This document shows, in pieces, positions 34,780 to 42,853 of a DNA stretch of 47,161 bases. The notes under the pieces were generated by a model. It searched no databases and was not told the DNA's origin. It worked only from the letters and a program-made list of their open reading frames with translations. Position 1 is the stretch's first letter. Each line of letters starts with the position of its first letter. A program made the translations under genes and the position numbers. Source of the stretch: Streptomyces sp. MBT65 (GTDB lineage: Bacteria; Actinomycetota; Actinomycetes; Streptomycetales; Streptomycetaceae); contig NZ_JAENRY010000023.1 in assembly GCF_016612545.1 (NCBI RefSeq), positions 1-47,161 on the forward strand, given 5' to 3'.

Positions 34780-37500
34780 TCACAACGCCTGTTCGGCCCA
34801 GATCACCTTGCCGGCCGGGGTGTACCGGGTGCCCCAGCGCTCGGAGAGCTGAGCGACCAGGAACAGGCCCCGGCCGCCCTCGTCCGTCATCGCCGCGTAC
34901 CGCAGATGCGGCGAGGTGGTGCTGCCGTCGTAGACCTCGCAGATCAGGGTGCGGTCGCGCAACAGGCGGACGCGGACCGGGTCGTTGCCGTAGCGGATCG
35001 CGTTGGTGACCAGTTCGCTGAGGATGAGCTCGGTGGTGAACGTCAGCTCGTCCAGGCCCCAGTGGGTGAGTTGGCGGGTGACCGAGGCGCGCATGTCGGA
35101 GACGGCCGCCGGGTCGGACGGGACCTGCCACTCGGCGATGCGGTCGGCGCCGAGTGCGCGGGTGCGGGCGACGATCAGGGCGATGTCGTCGCTGGGCCGG
35201 ACCGACAACTCCGAGTCGAGGACGGCCCGGCAGGTGTCCTCGGGAGACTCGCCGGAGTCGGTGAGCGCGGTGCGCAGCAGTTCCAGGCCGACGTCGATGT
35301 CGCGTTCCCTGTCCTCGACCAGCCCGTCCGTGTACAGGACCAGTCGGCTGCCCTCTTCCAGCTCCAACTCGGCCGTCTCGAAAGGGAGTCCGCCGAGGCC
35401 GAGTGGGGGTCCTGCGGGCACTTCGGGGAACTCGACGGTGCCGTCCGGGCGGATCAGCGCCGGTGGCGGATGACCGGCGCGGGCGACGGTGCAGCGCAGG
35501 GTCACCGGGTCGTAGATCGCGTAGAGACAGGTCGCGCCGGTCACCGGGGCCACGCTGTCCTCGGTCGTCTCGTCCTGGTCGATCCGCCCGACCAACTCGT
35601 CCAGCAGACCGAGGAGTTCGTCCGGCGGCAGATCTAGCGCGGAGAAGTTGTGGACCGCCGTGCGCAGCCGCCCCATCGTGGCCGCCGCGTGCAGACCGTG
35701 TCCCACGACATCGCCCACGACCAGCGCGACCCGGGCACCGGACAACGGCAGCACGTCGAACCAGTCGCCGCCGACCCCGGACTTCGCGGGGAGATAGCGG
35801 TAGGCGACGTCGAGGGCGGTCTGCGCGGGCAGCCGGCGGGGCAGCAAACTGCGCTGGAGGGTCACCGCCATGCCGTGCTCGCGGGTGTAGCGGCGGGAGT
35901 TGTCGATGGACACGGCCGCGCGGGCGACCAGTTCCTCGGCGAGGGCCAGCTCCTCCACGTCGAAGGGGTCCGGCTTGTCGGAGCGCCAGAAGTTGACCAC
36001 GCCGAGGATGAGGGCCCCGGCCCGCAGCGGCACGGTGATCAGCGAGTGGATGCCGTACTCGACGACCTGCGCGGTGCGCTCGGGATCCTGGGTGAGCCAG
36101 CCGGGGGCGTCGCTCAGCCAGGGTTCGACGACGGCCTCGCCGCTGTCGAGACTGCGCGCCTGCGGGGAGGACGCCACGAACTGGATCTGCTTGCCGACCG
36201 GATAGAGCGGCGCGTCGTCCCGGACCCCGCTGGACGCCGTACGCCGCAACTCGGTCCCGGCCTGCGGTTCCTCGCCGCTCAGGACGGCGTCGTAGAGGTC
36301 GACCGTGACGAAGTCCGCGAAGCGGGGGACGGCCAGTTCGGCGAGTTCCTCGGCGGTGCGGGTGACGTCCAGGCTGGTGCCGATGCCCACTCCGGCGTCG
36401 TAGAGCATGTTCAGGCGCTCGCGGGCCACCTCGGCGCGGCCGGAGAGGGCGCGCAGTTCGGTGGAGTCGCGGAGCGTGGTGACGCTGCCGGGCGGGCCGC
36501 CCTCCAGGTCGGTGGGGCGCTGGTTGACGGCGAGCAGTCGGCCGCCGACGCGGTGCACCTCGTCCGTCGCGACCCGCGCGGAGGCCAGCAGGGCCGTCAT
36601 CTCGGCGTCCAGCCCGAGGTCGAGGACCAGGCGCCCCTCGGCGTTCTCGGGCAGGTCGAGCAGATGGCGGGCCTCGTCGTTGGCGAGCAGCAGCCGGCCC
36701 TCGCCGCCGACGATGATCACGCCTTCGCGTACGGCGTGCAGCACCGCGTCGTGGTGCTCGTACATCCGGGTCATCTCGTGCGGGCCCAGGCCATGGGTCT
36801 GGTGCTGGAGCCGTCTGCTGACCAGGGCGGTGCCGCCGGTGGCGAGGATCAGGGCCACTCCGGCGGCGATGAGGAGGAGCGGCAGCTGCTGGTCGGCGGT
36901 GCCGCCGACGTTCGCCTTCGTCACCCCCGCCGACACCAGGCCCACGACCTTGCCGCCGGGGCCCTTGATCGGGACCACCGCCTGCACCAGCGGTCCGATG
37001 GTGCCGGTGATCTCCTCGGTGACGACGCGCCCGGCCAGCGCGGGAGCGATGTCACCGACGAACTTCTTGCCGATGCGGTCCGGCTTGGGGTGGGTGTAGC
37101 GGATCCCTTCGGTGTTCATGACGACGATGAAGTCGACCTTGGACGTCTTGCGGGCGGCCTCGGCGCTCGGCTGGAGGATCGCCGTGGGGTCCGCGCTGTT
37201 CAGGGCCGCGACCGTGCCCGGCGCGTTCGCGAAGGTCTCGGCGACGGCCACCGACCGGTTCCGGGCCTCCTGAGTGCTGTCGTGCCGCACCTGGAGGACC
37301 TGCGCCACCACGGCCGACACGACCAGCAGCAGCACGATCACCACCTGCAGCATGAACACCTGCCCGGCGACGCTACGGCCGCCCAGCGGAACCCGCCGGT
37401 GTTCGCGCGCCCGACGGGCACGGTCGTACGGGCGCTTCGCGCGCAGACCGTCGTGGCGGTGGGTCGACCGGGCTTCGGGCCGACCCGTCAGGCGGACCAT
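34780..37500 (-). CDS. Membrane Cache-PAS-GAF-PP2C(SpoIIE)-HATPase phosphatase
   Basis: This 906-aa signalling protein has, in order: TM1 (about 47-67), an extracytoplasmic Cache-type sensor (68-205), TM2 (208-226), PAS (about 250-350), GAF (about 370-540), a SpoIIE PP2C phosphatase (about 560-755, metal residues in GGDWFDV and VVGDVVGHG) and a C-terminal RsbW-like ATPase (about 770-906, SELVTNAIRYG and GGRGLFLVAQ). It joins sensor, phosphatase and kinase, so it could reset a phosphorylated anti-anti-sigma factor and rephosphorylate it. ATG 37500 has only a weak ribosome site. It follows a second SpoIIE gene by 76 bp on the same strand. Confidence 0.9.
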   Translation of the reverse strand: MVRLTGRPEARSTHRHDGLRAKRPYDRARRAREHRRVPLGGRSVAGQVFMLQVVIVLLLVVSAVVAQVLQVRHDSTQEARNRSVAVAETFANAPGTVAALNSADPTAILQPSAEAARKTSKVDFIVVMNTEGIRYTHPKPDRIGKKFVGDIAPALAGRVVTEEITGTIGPLVQAVVPIKGPGGKVVGLVSAGVTKANVGGTADQQLPLLLIAAGVALILATGGTALVSRRLQHQTHGLGPHEMTRMYEHHDAVLHAVREGVIIVGGEGRLLLANDEARHLLDLPENAEGRLVLDLGLDAEMTALLASARVATDEVHRVGGRLLAVNQRPTDLEGGPPGSVTTLRDSTELRALSGRAEVARERLNMLYDAGVGIGTSLDVTRTAEELAELAVPRFADFVTVDLYDAVLSGEEPQAGTELRRTASSGVRDDAPLYPVGKQIQFVASSPQARSLDSGEAVVEPWLSDAPGWLTQDPERTAQVVEYGIHSLITVPLRAGALILGVVNFWRSDKPDPFDVEELALAEELVARAAVSIDNSRRYTREHGMAVTLQRSLLPRRLPAQTALDVAYRYLPAKSGVGGDWFDVLPLSGARVALVVGDVVGHGLHAAATMGRLRTAVHNFSALDLPPDELLGLLDELVGRIDQDETTEDSVAPVTGATCLYAIYDPVTLRCTVARAGHPPPALIRPDGTVEFPEVPAGPPLGLGGLPFETAELELEEGSRLVLYTDGLVEDRERDIDVGLELLRTALTDSGESPEDTCRAVLDSELSVRPSDDIALIVARTRALGADRIAEWQVPSDPAAVSDMRASVTRQLTHWGLDELTFTTELILSELVTNAIRYGNDPVRVRLLRDRTLICEVYDGSTTSPHLRYAAMTDEGGRGLFLVAQLSERWGTRYTPAGKVIWAEQAL

Positions 37501-37576
37501 AGGCCCATGTCTACACTGCCCGACCTCAGGAGGCGAGGGGCGTCACGCCCGGTGACAGGCCGGGGCCGAACCGGGA

Positions 37577-40120
37577 TCAAGGGTGCCTGCCGGGCTTGGC
37601 GCGCCGGGCCGCGAGCAGCAGCGCGATGTCGTCGGGACGGTCCGCCGCGTGCCGGGCCGTCGCGGTGAGGCGGTCGGCGACACCGGCGAGCGAACGCCCG
37701 CCCGGTCGTGCGGCGGGCCCGCCCGCTTTGGCGAGGGCGACGCGCAGGGCGGCGATGCCGTCGTCGATGTCGACACCGGGCCGCTCCACCAGACCGTCCG
37801 TGTAGAGGGCGAGGATCGAGTCGGGCTCCAGGTGGAGCTCCGCGACCGGGTACTGGGCGTGCGGGTCCACCCCGAGGACGACGCCTCCCGGTATGTCCCA
37901 GACACGGGTGCGGCCGTCCGGGGTACGGATCAGCGGCGGTGGATGCCCGGCCCGGGCGACCCGGACCAGCCCGCTCGCCGGGTCGAGCCGGAGGTAGCAG
38001 CAGCTCGCGAACTGGCCGGGGTCGAGGTCGATGAGGAGATGGTTGGTGCCGCTCATCACCTCGTCGGGCGGCCGGTCCCCGAGCGCGAACGCCCTTACCG
38101 CGCTGCGGAGTTGACCCATGGTGGCGGCGGCCTGGACACCGTGCCCCTGGACGTCGCCGATGACCAGCGCGAGACCGTCACCGGCCTCCACCACGTCGTA
38201 CCAGTCGCCGCCGACCTCCATGCCCTGGGTGCCCGGCAGATAGCGCCCGGCCGTCTCCACCTGCGGGTGGGCGGAGAGCCGGCGCGGGAGGAGGGCCTGC
38301 TGGAGGCCGCGGGCGAGGGCGGCCTCGGAGTCGTAGCGCTGGGCCTTCTCCATCGCGTGGGCGATCAGTCCGGCGAGGGCGGTGAGCACCGCGCGCTCCT
38401 CGGAGCCGAAGCTGCGGGACCGGTCGAAGCCCAGGATGGCCGAGCCGACCGGACGGCCGGACGCGATCAGCGGCAGGAACGCGCGGGCGCCCACCTCCGC
38501 GTCCAGGGGTATGCCCGGGTAGGCGTCCGCCAGTTGCTGCATGGAGTCGAAGAAGAGCGGGCGTCCGCTGGTGAGGGTCTCCACCCCGGGCAGCCGGGCG
38601 TCGAGCCCGACCCCGTCGAACGGGGCGAGGAAACCCTGCGGGAAGCCGGTCTCCCAGGCCAGGTACAGATGCCGGTCCTGGAGCAGATAGATCGCGAGCC
38701 GACGGCCGCCGAACGCGGGCAGCAGCTCCTTCATGACGACCGCGGACACCTGCCGCGCGGTGACCGCCTCCGTCAGCGCGATGGCGAGCACGATCGGCCG
38801 GTACAGCGGGGCCAATGAGGTGACGCCGTTGCTCGCGGCGCCCCCCCCTTCGGGATGCACCGGCACCAGCGGCAGCGGCGGACCGGACACCCGGGTCGAC
38901 GGGGCGACCGTGCAGGTCAGGCCGTCCTGACCGGGATGCACGGCCATCGCGAGCCACTCGTTCTCGTACGGTTCCCGCGGCTGCTCCTGCCCCTCGGGCC
39001 GCCGGACGTGGAACTGCACCGGCCCCAGCGACAGCAGGGCGCCGCGCAACTGGTCCTCGCAGCCGATCTGGTTCAGCCAGGGCACGCCCTCCCACAGAGG
39101 GCGGCCCAGCAGCTCCTCGCGCGGCCGGCCCAGGAGCTGGGCGGCGCGTGGATTGGCGTAGGTGACGAGCCCCAGCCGGTCGAGGCAGAAGACACCGTCC
39201 GGGAGCAGATCGGCCGCGCTGTCGCCGTTCGACGCGGGACCCGGGTCGACGACGACACCACTGACCCGGTACCCGCCGTTCGGCGGGAGCGGTCCGGTGG
39301 CGGGCGTCCACAGGTCCAGCAGCCGGACCGTGCCGTCCGCCGCCCGCATCCGCAGGGGAAGCGGCGGCGGTTTCCCGGCGGCCGTGGCCCGCAGCGCCGC
39401 CATGACCTGGTACGCGTCGCCCGGCGCCACGACGTCCGCGAGCGCCTGCGCGCTGCCGGCGAACTCCGCGGGCGCCACCCCCAGCAGGGCGTGCAGCGCA
39501 GTGTCCCCGGTCAGGAGGGCGGTCCCCGGATCCCAGGAGAACCGTGCCATACGGCGCTCGGGGCGGTGCGTGGCCGCCGCCTGGACGCACACGGCCTCGC
39601 CGTCCCAGGCGACGTAGGGTCCGTCCTCGTCCTTGTGCTCGTCCTCCAGCTCCGCCAGCGCCCTGCCCAGCTCCTCGGCCAGCCGGGTCATCCGGTCCAG
39701 GCCGGACAGCACCTCGGTGGTGTCCGCGGCGGAGGGCCGCAGCACGGTCAGCACGCCGTACGTCGTCGTTCCGCCGGTGACGGGGACGTACATCGACCCG
39801 AACTGGAAGGGGAGGCTGGCCGCGAACTGGGGGTAGCGGCGCATGGTCTCGGTGGCGTTGGGCAGGACCACGTGGACGCCGAGCCGGTAGGCGTCGGCGA
39901 CCGGGAACTTGCTGTCGGCGTGGAGGCGGCCCCAGGGGCGGAACAGCGGCCCGGGCAGCCCGGCGAGGACGGCGAGCCGCAGCAGTCCGGGCGTGCTCGA
40001 CCGCAGGTAGACGCCCCCGGAGTGGCCGCCGGTCGCGTCGATCGCCTCCGTCGAGGCGTCGATGAGCAGCTCGGCGAGCCGTCCGGGCGTCCCCTTCTCG
40101 CGCTCGGCACTCCCAGTCAT
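37577..40120 (-). CDS. Soluble GAF-PAS-GAF-PP2C(SpoIIE) phosphatase
   Basis: This 847-aa protein without membrane segments has an N-terminal GAF-like domain (about 10-165), PAS domains (about 190-430), a second GAF (about 440-610) and a SpoIIE PP2C phosphatase (about 630-840, GGDWYDVV and VIGDVQGHG metal motifs). Unlike its neighbour it lacks a HATPase domain. ATG 40120 has GAGG ten bases upstream. It is probably co-transcribed with the following phosphatase. Ligand and target are unknown. A run of eight G in the coding strand (38841-38848) lies in the interdomain linker. Confidence 0.9.
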   Translation of the reverse strand: MTGSAEREKGTPGRLAELLIDASTEAIDATGGHSGGVYLRSSTPGLLRLAVLAGLPGPLFRPWGRLHADSKFPVADAYRLGVHVVLPNATETMRRYPQFAASLPFQFGSMYVPVTGGTTTYGVLTVLRPSAADTTEVLSGLDRMTRLAEELGRALAELEDEHKDEDGPYVAWDGEAVCVQAAATHRPERRMARFSWDPGTALLTGDTALHALLGVAPAEFAGSAQALADVVAPGDAYQVMAALRATAAGKPPPLPLRMRAADGTVRLLDLWTPATGPLPPNGGYRVSGVVVDPGPASNGDSAADLLPDGVFCLDRLGLVTYANPRAAQLLGRPREELLGRPLWEGVPWLNQIGCEDQLRGALLSLGPVQFHVRRPEGQEQPREPYENEWLAMAVHPGQDGLTCTVAPSTRVSGPPLPLVPVHPEGGGAASNGVTSLAPLYRPIVLAIALTEAVTARQVSAVVMKELLPAFGGRRLAIYLLQDRHLYLAWETGFPQGFLAPFDGVGLDARLPGVETLTSGRPLFFDSMQQLADAYPGIPLDAEVGARAFLPLIASGRPVGSAILGFDRSRSFGSEERAVLTALAGLIAHAMEKAQRYDSEAALARGLQQALLPRRLSAHPQVETAGRYLPGTQGMEVGGDWYDVVEAGDGLALVIGDVQGHGVQAAATMGQLRSAVRAFALGDRPPDEVMSGTNHLLIDLDPGQFASCCYLRLDPASGLVRVARAGHPPPLIRTPDGRTRVWDIPGGVVLGVDPHAQYPVAELHLEPDSILALYTDGLVERPGVDIDDGIAALRVALAKAGGPAARPGGRSLAGVADRLTATARHAADRPDDIALLLAARRAKPGRHP

Positions 40121-40371
40121 TGGGGCTCTACCTCGTCCCTGTGGCGCCGGGTGGGTGACACAGCAAGAATGCGCCAGGACGCGGCCCGGGTCACCTGGGC
40201 GGACGGGATGGGCTGGAGAGGCACGGGTATCGCCGGTCCGTCGGTGTCTGATGAAGTGATCAAGAGTGGCTCAAGTGTCGGTGTCGGTGTCCGGTATCGG
40301 GAGTCGGACGCTGGGTGCGGTGCGGTGTCATCGGGGGTTGTCGTCGGCTGTGTCGGCGGGTTATGACGAAG
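40121..40371. other. Intergenic leader region of the SpoIIE pair
   Basis: No open frame with ribosome site and suitable codon use is seen on either strand. The promoter of the minus-strand phosphatase pair should be here, but I cannot pick a convincing -35/-10 pair. Confidence 0.4.
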
Positions 40372-40402
40372 GCCCCTCGGTGCGGGGCGGGTGCCGAGGG
40401 GC
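40372..40402 (-). terminator. Hairpin terminator after the 60-codon gene
   Basis: GCCCCTCGG (40372-40380) and CCGAGGGGC (40394-40402) form a perfect 9-bp stem with a 13-base loop, beginning about 10 bp after the stop of the minus-strand small gene. No plus-strand gene ends here, so it supports transcription of that gene. Confidence 0.65.
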
Positions 40403-40412
40403 TTGTCGTGGG

Positions 40413-40595
40413 TCAGACGACGAGGGCGCGGAGGCCGAGTCTGCCGATGTGGTGCGGGAGGGTCCTGTTCGCGTGGAGAGCGTGCGATGCGCGCGGTACG
40501 TCGAGGTCGGCGGTCCCCACGCGGTCGGGGCGCCCATGGCCGGTCGTCGCCGGGGCGCGGTCGTGCGTCGTCCCGGCGGACTGGGGTGTGGCCAT
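40413..40595 (-). CDS. Small protein of unknown function, 60 aa
   Basis: ATG 40595 is nine bases after AAAGGG, about 54 of 60 codons end in G or C, and a good terminator follows, so this is probably a real gene. The product is basic and rich in Arg, His and Thr, with a disordered first half. Its C-terminal half (LPHHIGRLGLRALVV) could form a short amphipathic helix. It has no Cys or Trp and no signal peptide. I do not recognise a family. A divergent P450 gene starts about 420 bp away. A peptide-precursor role is possible but unsupported. Confidence 0.5.
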   Translation of the reverse strand: MATPQSAGTTHDRAPATTGHGRPDRVGTADLDVPRASHALHANRTLPHHIGRLGLRALVV

Positions 40596-40708
40596 GGGGC
40601 TGAGCCCTTTCGGAGCGACGCGATCAGCAGGCGGACAGGACAAGGGAGTTGAGGCCCGACCCGCGTCAGCGATCGGTCCTCGACCCATGACGTTCAGGAT
40701 GGCGCAAA

Positions 40709-40912
40709 CTATGCCTCGCGCGGGGCGAATTCGATCTGTTGCCCGCGCGGGTAGTGACCGGCCGGCCGCCGATTCGCCGGCCGCACACCGCGGACCAGCG
40801 CCCACAGGTGCAGCGCGGTCACCACGGGTGCACCGAACAGCATGGTCGGACCGGCCGTCGGCCCACCCTGTGGTCGAGGGTGGTTCGCCTCGCCCGGCGG
40901 CATCTCCACCAC
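40709..40912 (-). CDS. Possible small membrane-associated protein, 67 aa
   Basis: An open frame of 67 codons from GTG 40912 (or ATG 40903 or 40843) has a hydrophobic stretch in the middle (MLFGAPVVTALHLWALV) and a basic tail. Third-position GC, about 80 %, is lower than in the neighbours, and no well-spaced ribosome site is visible. It is on the same strand as the 60-aa gene, 113 bp upstream of it. Treat as tentative. Otherwise 40596-41013 holds only the P450 leader. Confidence 0.25.
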   Translation of the reverse strand: MVEMPPGEANHPRPQGGPTAGPTMLFGAPVVTALHLWALVRGVRPANRRPAGHYPRGQQIEFAPREA

Positions 40913-41013
40913 GGGAGCCGCGGTGACTCCATCGACCCCTCGGCGGGACCACCCCCGGCGCGATTGTTAGCCTCGCTCATGGCCAGTTTCCCTCTGCTCC
41001 GTCACGAGGCGCG

Positions 41014-42198
41014 ATGAGTACGGTCGCCGCCGCCTCCTTCCCGCTCGGTGCCGGGACCACGCTCGCCGAGCTCGCGCACGACCCGCACGCACGACTGGCG
41101 CGGCTCCGTGAGAGCGAACCCGTGTCCTGGCTGCCGGAGTTGGACGGCTGGCTGGTCACCCGGCGGGACCTCGCGCTGAGCGTGATGCGGGACGCGGCGA
41201 CCTTCACCGTGGACGACCCGCGCTTCTCCACCGCCCAGGTCGTCGGCCCGAGCATGCTGTCCCTCGACGGGGAGCAGCACGCCCGCCACCGCGAGCCCTT
41301 CACCGCACCCTTCCGGCCGCGCGAAGTACGGGACGGCTTCGCCTCGTTCATCGAGCGCGAGACCGACCGGCTCGTCACCGCGCTCCGACCGGCGGGCGCC
41401 GGCGAACTGCGCCGCGCCTTCGCGGGCCCGCTCGCGGTCGCCGTCGTGACCGAGGCCCTCGGCCTGACCGGCACCACCCCGGACACGGTCCTCACCTGGT
41501 ACGACGCGATCGTACGGTCGGTCTCGGACATCACGGCCGGCCACGAGGCGGGAGCCGCCGGCACCAGGGCCTACGCGGAACTCCGCGCCTCCGTCGAGGC
41601 CACCGTCGCCGACCGGGGCGGAGCCTCACTCCTCGTTTCCGCCGCCGGACAACTCACCGTGCCCGAAGTGGCCTCCAACGCCGCCGTGTTGATGTTCGGC
41701 GGCATCGAGACCACCGAGGCGATGATCACCAACGCACTGCTGCACCTGCTCCGGCACCCCGACCAACTCGCCCTGGTGCAGGCCGACATGGGCCTGGTGG
41801 ACGGTGCGATCGAGGAATCGCTGCGCCTCGAACCCGGTGCCGCCGTCGTGGACCGCTACGCCACGAGGGACACCGTCCTCGGCCCGGCCACGATCCGCGA
41901 GGGCGACCTGGTCTCCGTCTCCCTCACCGGCGCCAACCGCGACCCGGCCGTCTTCCCGGACCCCGACCGCTTCGACGTCCGCCGCGAGAACGCCCGCCTC
42001 CAACTCGCCTTCGCCCACGGCCCGCACTACTGCCTCGCCGCACACCTCGCCCGCCTGGAGACCCGTATCGCCTTCCAGCAGCTCCTCGACCGTCTACCGG
42101 CCCTTCGCCTGGACCCGGATCACCCGACCGCCCCGCAGGGCCTGGTCTTCCGCAAGCCGCCGACGCTGCACGTGCTGTGGGACGCCGGGACGACCTGA
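41014..42198 (+). CDS. Cytochrome P450
   Basis: This 394-aa soluble bacterial P450 has the oxygen-binding I-helix motif FGGIETT (residues 228-234), the ExxR pair E268-R271 and the heme loop FAHGPHYCLAA with Cys340 as thiolate ligand. In the heme loop Ala stands where most P450s have Gly both after Phe and two places after Cys. ATG 41014 follows GAGG closely. No ferredoxin or reductase gene is adjacent. It converges with the MarR gene. The substrate is unknown. Confidence 0.92.
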   Translation: MSTVAAASFPLGAGTTLAELAHDPHARLARLRESEPVSWLPELDGWLVTRRDLALSVMRDAATFTVDDPRFSTAQVVGPSMLSLDGEQHARHREPFTAPFRPREVRDGFASFIERETDRLVTALRPAGAGELRRAFAGPLAVAVVTEALGLTGTTPDTVLTWYDAIVRSVSDITAGHEAGAAGTRAYAELRASVEATVADRGGASLLVSAAGQLTVPEVASNAAVLMFGGIETTEAMITNALLHLLRHPDQLALVQADMGLVDGAIEESLRLEPGAAVVDRYATRDTVLGPATIREGDLVSVSLTGANRDPAVFPDPDRFDVRRENARLQLAFAHGPHYCLAAHLARLETRIAFQQLLDRLPALRLDPDHPTAPQGLVFRKPPTLHVLWDAGTT

Positions 42199-42234
42199 CG
42201 CGACGGGTCGTGATGACGGTCCGTCAGGACCCCT

Positions 42235-42729
42235 TCAGTCACGGCCCACTTGGCGCTCCATGACCTCCACCAGTCGCCCCAGCGCACTCAGCACCTGATC
42301 CCGGTCCTCGCCCAGCCCCGCCAACAGCTTTACCTCGGCGGAGAGTTGGCGGGGGAACAGATCGTCGACGGCCTTGGCCCCGGCCGGCGTGATGGTCACC
42401 AGGGCGGCACGTCGGTCCGCCGGGTTCGGGGTGCGGGCGATGAAGCCGCGCTTCTCCAGCTTGCCCAGCGCCTTGCTGACACCCGCGCGGGACAGCCCGA
42501 GCCATTCGGCGAGCCGGCGGGCGATCACCGGCTCGGTGGCATGCCGCAGGGGGATCAGCATGTCGACCTCGGGGGCGGTGAGCGCGGCGCCCGCGTAGAG
42601 GGGCTCGACCGCCCGGTTCAGGAGCCCGGTGGCGTGCTTGAGCAGGCCGATCAGCTCCATGGGGGAGGTGTCGAGGCCGGGGTTGTGCTGGGTCCACTGT
42701 GCGCGGACGTCGGCGGGGGAGGGCGACAT
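42235..42729 (-). CDS. MarR-family transcriptional regulator
   Basis: This 164-aa winged-helix protein of the MarR type has a dimerisation helix at the N-terminus, recognition region LAEWLGLSRAGVSKALGKLEKRGFI (residues about 84-108) and wing with NPADRRAALVTIT. ATG 42729 is the start that gives the family N-terminus. It is divergent from a Bcr/CflA-type exporter, the classical arrangement for a repressor of a drug efflux gene. The likely binding sites are in the 124-bp gap between them. Confidence 0.9.
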   Translation of the reverse strand: MSPSPADVRAQWTQHNPGLDTSPMELIGLLKHATGLLNRAVEPLYAGAALTAPEVDMLIPLRHATEPVIARRLAEWLGLSRAGVSKALGKLEKRGFIARTPNPADRRAALVTITPAGAKAVDDLFPRQLSAEVKLLAGLGEDRDQVLSALGRLVEVMERQVGRD

Positions 42730-42767
42730 GCGGCTCGTCTTCTCGCTTTCCTGGAGCGGACCTGGGC

Positions 42768-42814
42768 GGATCCGTGAATCCCGTGAATCCGTGGATTCCG
42801 TGGATCCGGATCCG
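42768..42814. repeat. Imperfect short tandem repeats in the marR/exporter gap
   Basis: Five to six near-copies of a 6-9-bp unit (GGATCC GTGAATCCC GTGAATCC GTGGATTCC in succession) fill this stretch. It includes the palindromes GAATCCGTGGATTC (42785-42798) and GGATCCGGATCC (42802-42813). It may be the MarR-type operator array or a simple repeat. Confidence 0.5.
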
Positions 42815-42817
42815 TCA

Positions 42818-42846
42818 TTGTTAACCGGTGAACCATCAGTTACCGT
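42818..42846 (+). promoter_or_regulatory. Leaderless promoter of the exporter gene
   Basis: TTGTTA (42818-42823), 17 bp and TACCGT (42841-42846) precede ATG 42854 by seven bases, placing the transcription start at that ATG. No ribosome site is present, which supports leaderless translation. GTTAACCGGTGAAC (42820-42833, 12 of 14 symmetric) overlaps the -35 and spacer and is a candidate MarR site. Confidence 0.5.
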
Positions 42847-42853
42847 TATGGTC

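Noticed and set aside
40739..41017. Plus-strand frame whose stop overlaps the P450 ATG, or a 12-codon leader peptide (MASFPLLRHEAR)
   Set aside because: The overlap is attractive for coupling, but there is no ribosome site, composition is arbitrary, and the short peptide lacks the aromatic pattern of known P450-crosslinked peptides such as biarylitides.
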